Source: Neorhizobium alkalisoli (GTDB lineage Bacteria > Pseudomonadota > Alphaproteobacteria > Rhizobiales > Rhizobiaceae). From it: a stretch of 64,000 bases of DNA. The notes beneath the pieces are model-generated. The model ran no database searches, was not told the DNA's origin, and saw only the letters and a list, made by a program, of their open reading frames with translations. Shown one piece after another: positions 26,480 through 34,688 of this stretch; the first letter of the stretch is position 1; every line of letters starts with the position of its first letter. A program made the translations under genes and the position numbers. The stretch is taken from assembly GCF_002968635.1 (NCBI RefSeq), contig NZ_PVBN01000007.1:62001-126000 (forward strand). Reading direction: 5' to 3'.

Positions 26480-27535
26480 ATGGTTGGATTGATAGCTCTT
26501 CTGCCGATCGTGAATTCCCTGAGAAAAGCGGCGGGCATGCCCTTTCCAGACATAGAGGCGGTATCTCCCGATCGCTGGACGATTGCGCCAGCCACCAAAC
26601 GGTTCATTCGCCCGGCAACATTTCTCCCGCATCATCTCGACCGGATCAGGGGGACACAGTTCGGTTCCATCGCCGAGGTGCTGAAGGGCTTTCGGGGCAA
26701 TTACGAAACGACACAGGAGGCAACGATCGGATACCGACTGAAGAATGTCGATCTGATCGACGGCGTGATCTATGCCCAAAAGTCCTCCAAGAGCTTGAAG
26801 CCACGTAGCCGCAGACTTCCGTTCTACACAGCTCCCAAGGAGGCGGCCAAGGGCGCACTTTTCGAGAGCTGGGTCGGCAATCGCTGGTTTGGCAATTGGT
26901 TGCTGGACGACTGCCTGACCTATCCGCTGGCGGATGAATACGGCACGCCTGTAACCACCCGGCCAATTACCAGGGGCCACGAGCCGCAGTATGCGCGGAA
27001 GCTCAATCTGAAGCCGATCTACGTCGGCGACGTCCATTTCGACGAACTGATACTCTTCAGAGACAAGGGACAGAACGAAGGAAAAAGAAGGCGGGGCATC
27101 CAGATCCGCGAAAAGCTTCTGGCGTCTGCGCCGCCGTTTTCCCACCACCCGGGCGTTTTCATCCTGCGAGGCGGCAAGGGCGACCACCGGATACTGTCGA
27201 ACGAGATGGAAATAGCTCAAGGCTTCGCCTCGAAATATGGCTTCCAGATCATCGATCCGACGGCCTCGTCCGTTGACGATCTCATCCAAGCCTGTGCCGG
27301 AGCGCGAGTGGTCGCCGGTGTGGAAGGCAGCCAGCTCGTCCATGGACTCACCGTCATGCCCAAGGATGCGGCGCTGTTCGTGATCCAGCCGGCGGACAGG
27401 GTCGTTTCGGTTCTCAAGGTCATCACCGATCGTCAGGGCCAAAGCTTCGCCTTTGTCGTTGGCGAGGGGACCTGCGAGAGTTTCAGTGTCGGATGGGACG
27501 ATATAGACCGTACCCTGGATATGGTGCTCAGATGA
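26480..27535 (+). CDS. Glycosyltransferase, GT61 (DUF563) family
   Basis: A protein of up to 351 residues matching the DUF563/GT61 pattern: a central WVGNRWFGNWLLDDC segment (~130), FILRGGKGDHRILSNE (~240) and the C-terminal AGVEGSQLVHGLTVMP motif (~290). This family contains inverting transferases (xylosyl-, arabinosyl- and GlcNAc-transferases) and is frequent in bacterial capsule loci. The start is uncertain: ATG 26480 has little room for a ribosome site, and ATG 26537 is an alternative. Its stop overlaps the start of the acetyltransferase gene (ATGA). Confidence 0.85.
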   Translation: MVGLIALLPIVNSLRKAAGMPFPDIEAVSPDRWTIAPATKRFIRPATFLPHHLDRIRGTQFGSIAEVLKGFRGNYETTQEATIGYRLKNVDLIDGVIYAQKSSKSLKPRSRRLPFYTAPKEAAKGALFESWVGNRWFGNWLLDDCLTYPLADEYGTPVTTRPITRGHEPQYARKLNLKPIYVGDVHFDELILFRDKGQNEGKRRRGIQIREKLLASAPPFSHHPGVFILRGGKGDHRILSNEMEIAQGFASKYGFQIIDPTASSVDDLIQACAGARVVAGVEGSQLVHGLTVMPKDAALFVIQPADRVVSVLKVITDRQGQSFAFVVGEGTCESFSVGWDDIDRTLDMVLR

Positions 27536-28161
27536 TTTCACGGCTCCGTTTCTTATATCCTCAATCCAATGTTGCTGATGTTTCCAGCGATTCCGCACAT
27601 ATGCGGCCGGCGCCGGTCTCTTTCCGGGAGCAGGTGAGAAAGGACTTCTACCGGCATGGCGGCAGAATTCTGAATGCCGGTTTCGCTACGCTGCTGGTCT
27701 ATCGGTTTGGCCGATGGGCGAATGCTCGCAACAACTGGCTGGCCCGGCGGGTGGCTCAGAAGATCTACGGTGCGATCAGCATGGTCGTCTCGACCGTGAC
27801 CCGTGTCTGGCTTCCGGCCCAAGTCTCCCTGGGAGACGGGTTCCATATCATTCATGCCGAGGGTTCGATTTCCATTCACCCTGACGTCGTCATCGGGAAG
27901 CGATGCGGCATCATGCACAATGTGACGATCGGTACGAACATGATCGCCGGAGTGCCGAAGATCGGCGATGATGTCTTCATCGGCGTGAATTCCAGCATTC
28001 TCGGCAATATCCGCATCGGCGACAGAGTGCGCATTGGGGCCAATACCGCTGTGACCACGGACATACCCTCAGACTCGATCGCCGTTGGCTCACCAGCCAA
28101 GATTTACCCTCGACTTGGCCCGTTCGTACGGGGATCGGACACGGGCGATGCAGAAACCTGA
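27532..28161 (+). CDS. Serine O-acetyltransferase-like hexapeptide protein
   Basis: About 209 residues from an ATG that overlaps the preceding stop codon. The C-terminal two thirds are left-handed beta-helix hexapeptide repeats (IIHAEGSISIHPDVVIGKRC, VPKIGDDVFIGVNSSILGNI, RIGDRVRIGANTAVTTDIPS). The catalytic His-type residues GFHIIHAEG and MHNVTIG resemble CysE. The ~75-residue N-terminal helical part is shorter than in CysE and matches the capsule-locus group of serine acetyltransferase-like enzymes. In this position it may acetylate a sugar or an amino-acyl group rather than make O-acetylserine for cysteine. Confidence 0.85.
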   Translation: MISRLRFLYPQSNVADVSSDSAHMRPAPVSFREQVRKDFYRHGGRILNAGFATLLVYRFGRWANARNNWLARRVAQKIYGAISMVVSTVTRVWLPAQVSLGDGFHIIHAEGSISIHPDVVIGKRCGIMHNVTIGTNMIAGVPKIGDDVFIGVNSSILGNIRIGDRVRIGANTAVTTDIPSDSIAVGSPAKIYPRLGPFVRGSDTGDAET

Positions 28162-28188
28162 CCAAGCGATCCTGTTGGAGGAATTGCC

Positions 28189-29823
28189 ATGAACGCGTTG
28201 ACCACCAACTTCTATCAGCTCCTGGCGGACAACCTCGATGCTCGGCCGGGCAAGCCGGCGATCATCGACGGGCATCGGGCTGCGAGCTACGCGGCAATTG
28301 CCGCCGAGGTGGACCAGCTGGCGGGTTACCTTCAAAGCCGCAATATCCGGCCAGGTGATCGGGTGATCGTGCATCTCCGCAAAAGTATCGCCGAGGTTAC
28401 GGCCATGTTCGCGATCGCGAAGGTCGGAGCCGTCATCGTCAATGTGAATACCCAGTGGACCGTCGAGCAACTCGAATATGTCGCCGCCGATTGCGGCGCG
28501 CGCCTGATGATCGTCGAGGCAAGGGTGGCCGAAGCGCTGGCCTCACGTCGGCTTCCCGAAACGGTAGAAAGCGTTCTTGTCAAAGGTAAACTGCCGGCGG
28601 AATCCGTATTTGACATATGGGATCACCTTTCAGAAAGCCTTTCGGGTGATGAGGTGCCGCGTCTCGACACGGAACTTGCGATGATCATCTACACATCCGG
28701 TTCCACCGGCATGCCCAAGGGCGTGATGCTAACGCACCGCAACATCATAACCGGCGCTCGGTCCGTGGCACGTTATTTGAATCTGAGGGAAGACGATCGT
28801 CTGCTCAGCGTTCTGCCCTACAGTTTCGACTATGGCCTAAACCAGCTTACGACCATGATGATCATGGGCGGCACAGTGGTACATCAGGCGGTACCAATGG
28901 CCACAGAAATCGTCTTGACGATGCAGAGACACCGGGTAACAGGCGTGGCTGCGGTGCCGCCGCTGTGGAGCCAGATCGTACGTCTGCTGGCGGAAACACC
29001 GACCGAGTTTCCGGCATTGCGCCGGATCACGAATTCCGGCGGGAAAATTTCACTCAACATCCTGCAGCAAATCCCGCGGCTATTTCCCGATGTGGATGTC
29101 TACCTGATGTACGGGCTGACCGAGGCTTTCCGGTCCACCTATCTTTCTCCGGAAAAATTCCAACGGAAGATGGGTGCCATCGGTCAAGCTATCCCTGGTG
29201 CCGAGGTTTATGTCATCAAGCACGGTGAGGGTATTGCCCACCCCGGCGAGCAGGGCGAACTCGTCCATCGTGGGCCGCTCGTGAGCCTTGGTTATTGGGG
29301 CAAGCCGGAGGTGACGGAGCAGAAAATAAGGCCGTGCCCGGAGCTGTGGCATTTGATCGGGGACGAGCCCGTTGTCTATAGCGGGGACATTGTCAGAGTC
29401 GACGCCGATGGCGATCTCTGGTTCATCGGCCGCAATGATGCGATGATCAAGACGAACGGCTTTCGCGTCAGTCCCGACGAGATTGAGGACCTGGTCTGCC
29501 GCAGCGGTGCGATCGCAGAGGCGGTCGCCTTCGGTGTGGAGAACGACGATCTCGGTCAGGCCGTACATGTGGCGATTCTTCCGATCGGCAACTTCGATGA
29601 GGACGCTCTGCTTCTCTACTGCCGGCGGGCCATGCCCTCCTACATGGTTCCGCGCCAGTTCCATATCTGGCCGGAGAGCATGCCGCGGACATCCAGCGGA
29701 AAAATCGCCCGGCCCGAAGTCATAAGGCTTTGTCGCGAATGGATGCATTGTGGCGGCGTTCCGGCCACAGGCGCCACCAAAGCCAAGATCAACGTGAACC
29801 AGACAGAGGAGAATGTTCAATGA
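28189..29823 (+). CDS. AMP-forming acyl/aminoacyl ligase
   Basis: A 544-residue adenylating enzyme. Core motifs are IIYTSGSTGMPKGVMLTHRN (~165), MYGLTEAFRSTY (~300), YSGDIVRVDADGDLWFIGRN (~395) and the C-terminal lysine in RTSSGKIARPE (~503). It should activate a carboxylic acid as an adenylate and load it on the carrier protein encoded next: the ACP start overlaps its stop (ATGA). It resembles the ligases found beside a PLP decarboxylase in exosortase-associated polysaccharide loci, but no exosortase is visible here. The start has GGAGG 7 bases upstream. Substrate unknown; an amino acid is possible given the decarboxylase partner. Confidence 0.9.
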   Translation: MNALTTNFYQLLADNLDARPGKPAIIDGHRAASYAAIAAEVDQLAGYLQSRNIRPGDRVIVHLRKSIAEVTAMFAIAKVGAVIVNVNTQWTVEQLEYVAADCGARLMIVEARVAEALASRRLPETVESVLVKGKLPAESVFDIWDHLSESLSGDEVPRLDTELAMIIYTSGSTGMPKGVMLTHRNIITGARSVARYLNLREDDRLLSVLPYSFDYGLNQLTTMMIMGGTVVHQAVPMATEIVLTMQRHRVTGVAAVPPLWSQIVRLLAETPTEFPALRRITNSGGKISLNILQQIPRLFPDVDVYLMYGLTEAFRSTYLSPEKFQRKMGAIGQAIPGAEVYVIKHGEGIAHPGEQGELVHRGPLVSLGYWGKPEVTEQKIRPCPELWHLIGDEPVVYSGDIVRVDADGDLWFIGRNDAMIKTNGFRVSPDEIEDLVCRSGAIAEAVAFGVENDDLGQAVHVAILPIGNFDEDALLLYCRRAMPSYMVPRQFHIWPESMPRTSSGKIARPEVIRLCREWMHCGGVPATGATKAKINVNQTEENVQ

Positions 29824-30053
29824 GCCTTACCTATGGAGCGCTGATCGGATACTTGCGGGATTCGCTGAGCATCGATGGCGCCGACCGGGAAAGCGAGTTG
29901 TTTTCCTCCGGCCTGCTCGATTCCGTCTCGATGGTGAACCTTCTGGCATTCATCGAGCAATCAACCGGAATTTCCATCCGTGCAGAAGATGTGACGCTTG
30001 AGAACTTCGATACGCCAGGTCGCATTCTGCGCTTTGCCGAAGCCAGTGTCTGA
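29820..30053 (+). CDS. Free-standing acyl carrier protein
   Basis: A 77-residue carrier protein: acidic, four-helix pattern, with the phosphopantetheine site at S35 in GLLDSVSMVNLL. Start overlaps the ligase stop and its own stop overlaps the decarboxylase start (TGATG), so the three are translationally coupled. The phosphopantetheinyl transferase encoded at 36982-37632 is the likely activating enzyme. It probably holds the group loaded by the ligase for transfer or modification. The reading frame extends upstream without stop, but that part is the shadow of the ligase gene. Confidence 0.93.
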   Translation: MSLTYGALIGYLRDSLSIDGADRESELFSSGLLDSVSMVNLLAFIEQSTGISIRAEDVTLENFDTPGRILRFAEASV

Positions 30054-31297
30054 TGAACTATTCTTCGCCGCTTGATTTCTGGCTACAAAGTGCGGCCGAG
30101 GCGTTCGGCACGCCTTCCTATGTCTATATCGCATCAGCTATCGAACATCGGGCGGCCGCGCTGCGGGCTGCGTTTGGCGACCGTTTTGCGCTGAGTTTTG
30201 CAGCAAAAAGCAACCCTAATCCGGCCATGCTTGATTTCATGAGGCGCCACGTCGAGTTCCTTGATGTCTCCTCGATCGGCGAATTCAGGACAGCGCTTGC
30301 CGCGGGATGGCTCCCGGAGCGGATCAGCTTTACCGGCCCGGGGAAACGCGGTTTTGAGATCAGGGAAGCTATCGAAGGCGGCGTGGGCGAACTGATCCTG
30401 GAATCGGTCCGTGAAGCCGTTCTGGCGGACGAGGAGGCACGGAAGCTCGGCCTCGTGCAGCGTGTTCTTATCCGCGTCGCACCGCCGTCAGTCCCCAAGG
30501 GATTCGGCGACCAGATGGCTGGCCGGCCCTCGGCTTTCGGTATCGATTGGGAAGTCGCAGCCGAAGAGATTCCAAGGATCGCGAGCCTCGTCAATCTGCG
30601 GATCGTCGGGCTTCATATCTATTCGGGCACGCAATGCCTGAAGGCCGAAGCGATCTGCGAAAATTATCGAAACTTTCTCCAGATATTCGGCGAGATCTAC
30701 GAGGCTGGCCTCCCGCCCCCGGAGAAACTCGTTTTCGGATCCGGACTTGGTATTCCGTATCATGACGGGGATCTGCCGCTTGATCTCGATGCCGTCGCTG
30801 CCGGCATATCCATCGATCTCGAGGCATTCACCTCGCAGCCACGATTTACCGATACGCGCCTGGTGCTCGAGCTCGGACGCTACCTCGTCGGCGAAGCCGG
30901 ATATTTCCTGACGCGTGTCATCGCCATCAAGGAGTCCCGTGGCGTAAGGATGGGCATCTGCGACGGCGGGATGAACAACCACTTGCCGGCCTCCGGCCAT
31001 TTCGGAATGGTTATGCACCGCAACTACGCAATGCATAAGGTGGGAGGTTACGGGGAGCCGGAAAAAGTCAATCTTGTCGGCCCCCTCTGCACCTCCATAG
31101 ATCGACTGGCGATCGGTGCGGCGCTACCTCGGATAGAGGAGGGTGATCTGATCGCCATCCACAACAGCGGTGCCTACGGACTGACGGCCAGTCCCATTCA
31201 TTTCATCAGCCATGCGCCGCCAAGCGAGGTTATGGTGGAGGCCGACGGTCTGCGCGACATAACCTATATCCGGGCCTTACCGCTGGCGGCCCACTGA
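30053..31297 (+). CDS. PLP-dependent decarboxylase, fold type III (diaminopimelate/ornithine decarboxylase family)
   Basis: A 414-residue alanine-racemase-fold enzyme. PLP lysine is K52 in SFAAKSNPNPAML; HIYSGTQ (~190) and the C-terminal CDGGMNNHLPASGHFG block (~305) contribute to the PLP and substrate sites. It belongs with the pyridoxal-dependent decarboxylases seen in exosortase-linked polysaccharide loci rather than with LysA. With the coupled ligase and ACP it may decarboxylate a carrier-bound amino acid, giving an amine for a polymer substituent. That reaction is inference. The start overlaps the ACP stop. Confidence 0.9.
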   Translation: MNYSSPLDFWLQSAAEAFGTPSYVYIASAIEHRAAALRAAFGDRFALSFAAKSNPNPAMLDFMRRHVEFLDVSSIGEFRTALAAGWLPERISFTGPGKRGFEIREAIEGGVGELILESVREAVLADEEARKLGLVQRVLIRVAPPSVPKGFGDQMAGRPSAFGIDWEVAAEEIPRIASLVNLRIVGLHIYSGTQCLKAEAICENYRNFLQIFGEIYEAGLPPPEKLVFGSGLGIPYHDGDLPLDLDAVAAGISIDLEAFTSQPRFTDTRLVLELGRYLVGEAGYFLTRVIAIKESRGVRMGICDGGMNNHLPASGHFGMVMHRNYAMHKVGGYGEPEKVNLVGPLCTSIDRLAIGAALPRIEEGDLIAIHNSGAYGLTASPIHFISHAPPSEVMVEADGLRDITYIRALPLAAH

Positions 31298-31312
31298 GCG
31301 CTCTGACATCCG

Positions 31313-32752
31313 TCAATAGGCCTTGCCGATATCCCAGATCTGGATCGACGTCCGGACAACGATCTTCATGTCCAGCCAAAACGACCAGTTGTTGATATAC
31401 CAGAGATCATGGAAGATGCGCTCTTCCATCTTTTCGATATTCGGGGTCTCACCGCGGCAGTTGTTGATCTGAGCCCATCCCGTCAGCCCCGGTTTGACAT
31501 GCCGCCTGTAGGCGTACTTGGCGATCAGTGAGTCATAGAGTGCGTCATGGGCCAGCGCATGCGGGCGCGGACCGACGATCGACATTTCACCTCGAAGGAC
31601 ATTCCAGAATTGCGGCAGTTCATCAATGCTCGATGCTCGAATGACCGCTCCAATTCGGGTTACCCGCGGATCATTTCTGGTCGCTTGGCGAATGTCGCCG
31701 GTGTCTTCCATTACCGTCATGCTGCGGAACTTGAGAATGCGGAAAGGCCGGCCGCCATATCCTTTGCGGACCTGTTTGAAGAGGATGGGTCCCTTGGAAT
31801 CCAGCTTGATGGCGATTGCCACCGCCACCAGAAGCGGAAGCAGTGAAACGATGGCGAAGAGCGAGAAGGCGATATCGAAGGCCCTCTTCGTGCCGCGTTC
31901 GTAGAGGCTGAGCGGCGGGCGTTGTGTCTGGAAGGCAGTCATGCTGCCGAGCTTGCGGGCCGGAGCGTTGGTGAGCCGGCCGACGACACCGTCGAAGATC
32001 ACGTTGACGGGCAATACCGAGCGGCGGAGCTCGCTGAGATAAAGCTCCAGGTTGGCGACATTTGGATCGCGCCAGACGATGAAAACCTCATCAAGATGGT
32101 CCGCTTCGCTCTGCCACAGGCGCTCCAAGGCGCTAGCCGAGAGCAGGCTGTCGCCGGACAGATGTAGAGTCTGAACGAGGCTCATGCCGCTTGCCATGGC
32201 CTCATGCCGCCAATGCTCGACAGCGAAATCCTCGTGGCAGACCAGGAGGACGCGCCTCATCCTAAAATAGGCTGCAGCGGTCGCTGACGGCAGATACCAG
32301 TGCCAAAAGCAGCGCATGGAGATCAGACCGGCCAGTGAGATGACCGCTGTAATGAGCATTGCGCCGCGAGAGTAGTTCTCACCAATTTTCAGGAAGAAGA
32401 TCACGGTCAGCAGGAATGCAAATGTGCTCGGAACCAGGATGCAGATGAGCCGGATCTGCGGCCTGAGGAGCTGTATGCTTTCGGGGCTGTAGGCTTGGGT
32501 ACTGTGCATCGCCAGCAGGAAGATCGTCGACATGACGAGCCCGAGCCCGATGAAAAGCGACGGATCGGGTGCTGAACCGAAAGCCACATATTGATAACCC
32601 GTGAAACCGATAGCGCAGGAGCCGAGGAGATAAAGGAAATCCGCCGCTGCAGCGACATAGGCTATGCTACGATATTCGAGACCGCTCCGTTGACGTGGCT
32701 GATCAATCGGCGTGTCGTATCTGCCTACACTTGGTTCCGTTTGCGTGAACAT
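31313..32752 (-). CDS. Undecaprenyl-phosphate sugar phosphotransferase (WcaJ-type polyprenyl glycosylphosphotransferase)
   Basis: 479 residues. Four N-terminal membrane segments (~30-145) and a CoA-binding-like middle domain (~160-270) precede a membrane segment and the catalytic bacterial sugar-transferase domain. Catalytic motifs are KRAFDIAFS, RPFRILKFRSM, SIDELPQFWNVLRGEMSIVG and KPGLTGWAQI. It transfers a sugar-1-phosphate, commonly glucose or galactose, to undecaprenyl phosphate and starts each repeat unit. It is the only initiating transferase seen in the window. It stands alone on the minus strand, convergent with the decarboxylase gene. Confidence 0.95.
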   Translation of the reverse strand: MFTQTEPSVGRYDTPIDQPRQRSGLEYRSIAYVAAAADFLYLLGSCAIGFTGYQYVAFGSAPDPSLFIGLGLVMSTIFLLAMHSTQAYSPESIQLLRPQIRLICILVPSTFAFLLTVIFFLKIGENYSRGAMLITAVISLAGLISMRCFWHWYLPSATAAAYFRMRRVLLVCHEDFAVEHWRHEAMASGMSLVQTLHLSGDSLLSASALERLWQSEADHLDEVFIVWRDPNVANLELYLSELRRSVLPVNVIFDGVVGRLTNAPARKLGSMTAFQTQRPPLSLYERGTKRAFDIAFSLFAIVSLLPLLVAVAIAIKLDSKGPILFKQVRKGYGGRPFRILKFRSMTVMEDTGDIRQATRNDPRVTRIGAVIRASSIDELPQFWNVLRGEMSIVGPRPHALAHDALYDSLIAKYAYRRHVKPGLTGWAQINNCRGETPNIEKMEERIFHDLWYINNWSFWLDMKIVVRTSIQIWDIGKAY

Positions 32753-33077
32753 CGTTTAGGGCCCCCACCAGCAGAAAGTATAGCCGAGGAAAGAGGCGGG
32801 GCAACGTATCCTGGATACCTCCTAAGAATGATGTCCCTATTATCTACTTTTTGTACAAGGGAAACTGTATATAGTTATATTGAAGTGAGAGATCATTCGC
32901 TTGCGCAACCGCGCGCACGAATTGTGCAATTTATATGTGTATCATTTATATTGTGGAATATCTTTAGGTATACTTTGTCTACCTCGGGTATTCGATAGCA
33001 GCACTGACCCTTGCCGCCGACGGGGATCGCGCGGCTGACCGGTCTTCCGCCACAGCTCTGATGGTATTGGGGGCGTA
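32753..33077. promoter_or_regulatory. AT-rich divergent promoter region
   Basis: About 325 bases. The part from 32820 to 32990 is strikingly AT-rich for this genome, with runs such as GTATATAGTTATATTG and TTATATGTGTATC. A TTGCGCAA palindrome near 32902 recalls the repeat at 15881. It likely carries the promoters of the sugar-transferase gene (minus) and the GMC oxidoreductase gene (plus); no gene is supported. Confidence 0.5.
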
Positions 33078-34667
33078 ATGGAGTTCGAGTGGGACGTTGC
33101 CATTGTCGGCGCAGGGATGGGTGGCGCGGCAGCAGGCTATGCATTGGCATCGGCAGGACATCGAGTGCTGCTTATCGAGAAAGGCCTTGCGGAGTTTTCG
33201 CAAGACGATGACGACGATCCGGACACGTCCGATGAGGCGAGACGTCTGCGGCACGGACGATGGCCGCATCAGATAACGGGTTCGGTCAATGCTCGCTCAG
33301 TCCGCTTTTTTCCCGCACTAGGATGTGGTCTCGGCGGTTCGACGCTTCTCTATTCCGCAGCATTGGAACGCTTTTCGCCCGTCGACTTCCAGATTGCCGA
33401 CGATCTCGACCGGCCGGTGTGGCCCATGGACTATAGAAGTCTCGAACCGTACTACCAGATGGCGGAGCATCTTCTACAGGTGCGAGGCACTCAGGATCCG
33501 CTGCAACCGACGTCGCATATCGTCGAACCTCCAGTGATGACCAGATGCGATCAGCATTTCTTCGATTCGGCGCAGTCGAATGGCATGCATCCCTATCGGG
33601 TCCACACCGCATGTCGTTATATTGAAGACTGCAGCAATTGCGGCGGTTCCGTTTGCCATAAGTCCTGCAAGTTCGATGCGCGCCGTGCCTTCATCGAGCC
33701 GGCCGTCGCGACAGGTAATGTCACCATCCTGGATCAGTGCAGTGTTGAAAAGGTGGAAGCCCACGAGGATGCGGTCACGGCCTTGTCCTGCCGGAAAAAT
33801 GGTGAAGTTTTCACGATCGCGGCAAAGTTTTACGTCTTGGCGGCCGGAGCGCTGTCGACGCCTTTGCTTCTTCTCAATTCCACCAGTGAATTTTGGCCAA
33901 ACGGTGTTGCCAACACATCCGACCTCGTGGGACGAAATCTGATGTTCCACGTTTCGGATTTTTTTGCCGTCTGGCCGCGGGGCCTGACGCGCGTTTCAGC
34001 GCCTGGAAAGTCGATCGCCCTACGCGATTTCTATGAGCACGATGGCACGAAATTTGGTGTGATCCAATCAACGGGCCTGACCGCGACCGCAAATAACATT
34101 CTCCATTTCATGAAGTCGGCGATCGATCGCAACGGCTGGATCTGGCTCAAGCCACTCAAGCCTTTCCTTCGCATTCCTGCAATGATCGGAGCGTTGATAT
34201 CCGGCAAGGCGACGATATTCGCGTCGATAATGGAGGATTTCCCCTATCCGGAAAACCGGGTGAAACCCGACCCTCACGAACCGAACGGTATGTTTTTCGA
34301 GTACACTATTCACGAGGAGCTTCGGCAGCGGATCCAGGCATTCCGCCGTCATTACCGGCGGGCATTCAAGCGGCACCGGCTGATGGTTCTCGGCCCGGAG
34401 GTCAACCTGAACTACGGCCACGCTTGTGGAACCTGCCGTTTCGGCGCGGAACCCTCGAATGGGGTCGTCGACGCCAACAATCGCACGCACGATCTTTCCA
34501 ATCTCTATGTCGTCGACGCGTCTTTCTTCCCGACAAGCGGTGGAGCCAATCCGAGCCTGACGATAGCCGCAAACGCGTTACGGGTGGGGGCGCATATTGC
34601 GGATGAGCTTTTGAAGGTGAATGCGAAGAAGTCGGAAGACGACAAGAGCTCCGTCGCAGCTTGCTGA
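33078..34667 (+). CDS. GMC-family FAD oxidoreductase with internal Cys cluster
   Basis: A 529-residue flavoprotein. The N-terminal dinucleotide motif is VAIVGAGMGGAAAGYALA and the C-terminus has the GMC pair of motifs GHACGTCRFG (~450) and DASFFPTSGGANPSLTIAAN (~480). A cysteine cluster sits at 179, 185, 188, 193 and 197 (CSNCGGSVCHKSC), resembling the spacing of the 3Fe-4S cluster in bacterial FAD glucose dehydrogenases. There is no signal peptide, though such enzymes can be exported with a small partner by the Tat route; no partner is seen. It may oxidise a sugar alcohol or sugar hydroxyl of a precursor. Substrate unknown. Confidence 0.88.
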   Translation: MEFEWDVAIVGAGMGGAAAGYALASAGHRVLLIEKGLAEFSQDDDDDPDTSDEARRLRHGRWPHQITGSVNARSVRFFPALGCGLGGSTLLYSAALERFSPVDFQIADDLDRPVWPMDYRSLEPYYQMAEHLLQVRGTQDPLQPTSHIVEPPVMTRCDQHFFDSAQSNGMHPYRVHTACRYIEDCSNCGGSVCHKSCKFDARRAFIEPAVATGNVTILDQCSVEKVEAHEDAVTALSCRKNGEVFTIAAKFYVLAAGALSTPLLLLNSTSEFWPNGVANTSDLVGRNLMFHVSDFFAVWPRGLTRVSAPGKSIALRDFYEHDGTKFGVIQSTGLTATANNILHFMKSAIDRNGWIWLKPLKPFLRIPAMIGALISGKATIFASIMEDFPYPENRVKPDPHEPNGMFFEYTIHEELRQRIQAFRRHYRRAFKRHRLMVLGPEVNLNYGHACGTCRFGAEPSNGVVDANNRTHDLSNLYVVDASFFPTSGGANPSLTIAANALRVGAHIADELLKVNAKKSEDDKSSVAAC

Positions 34668-34688
34668 TGCTGCTTCCACACTCCGTTG

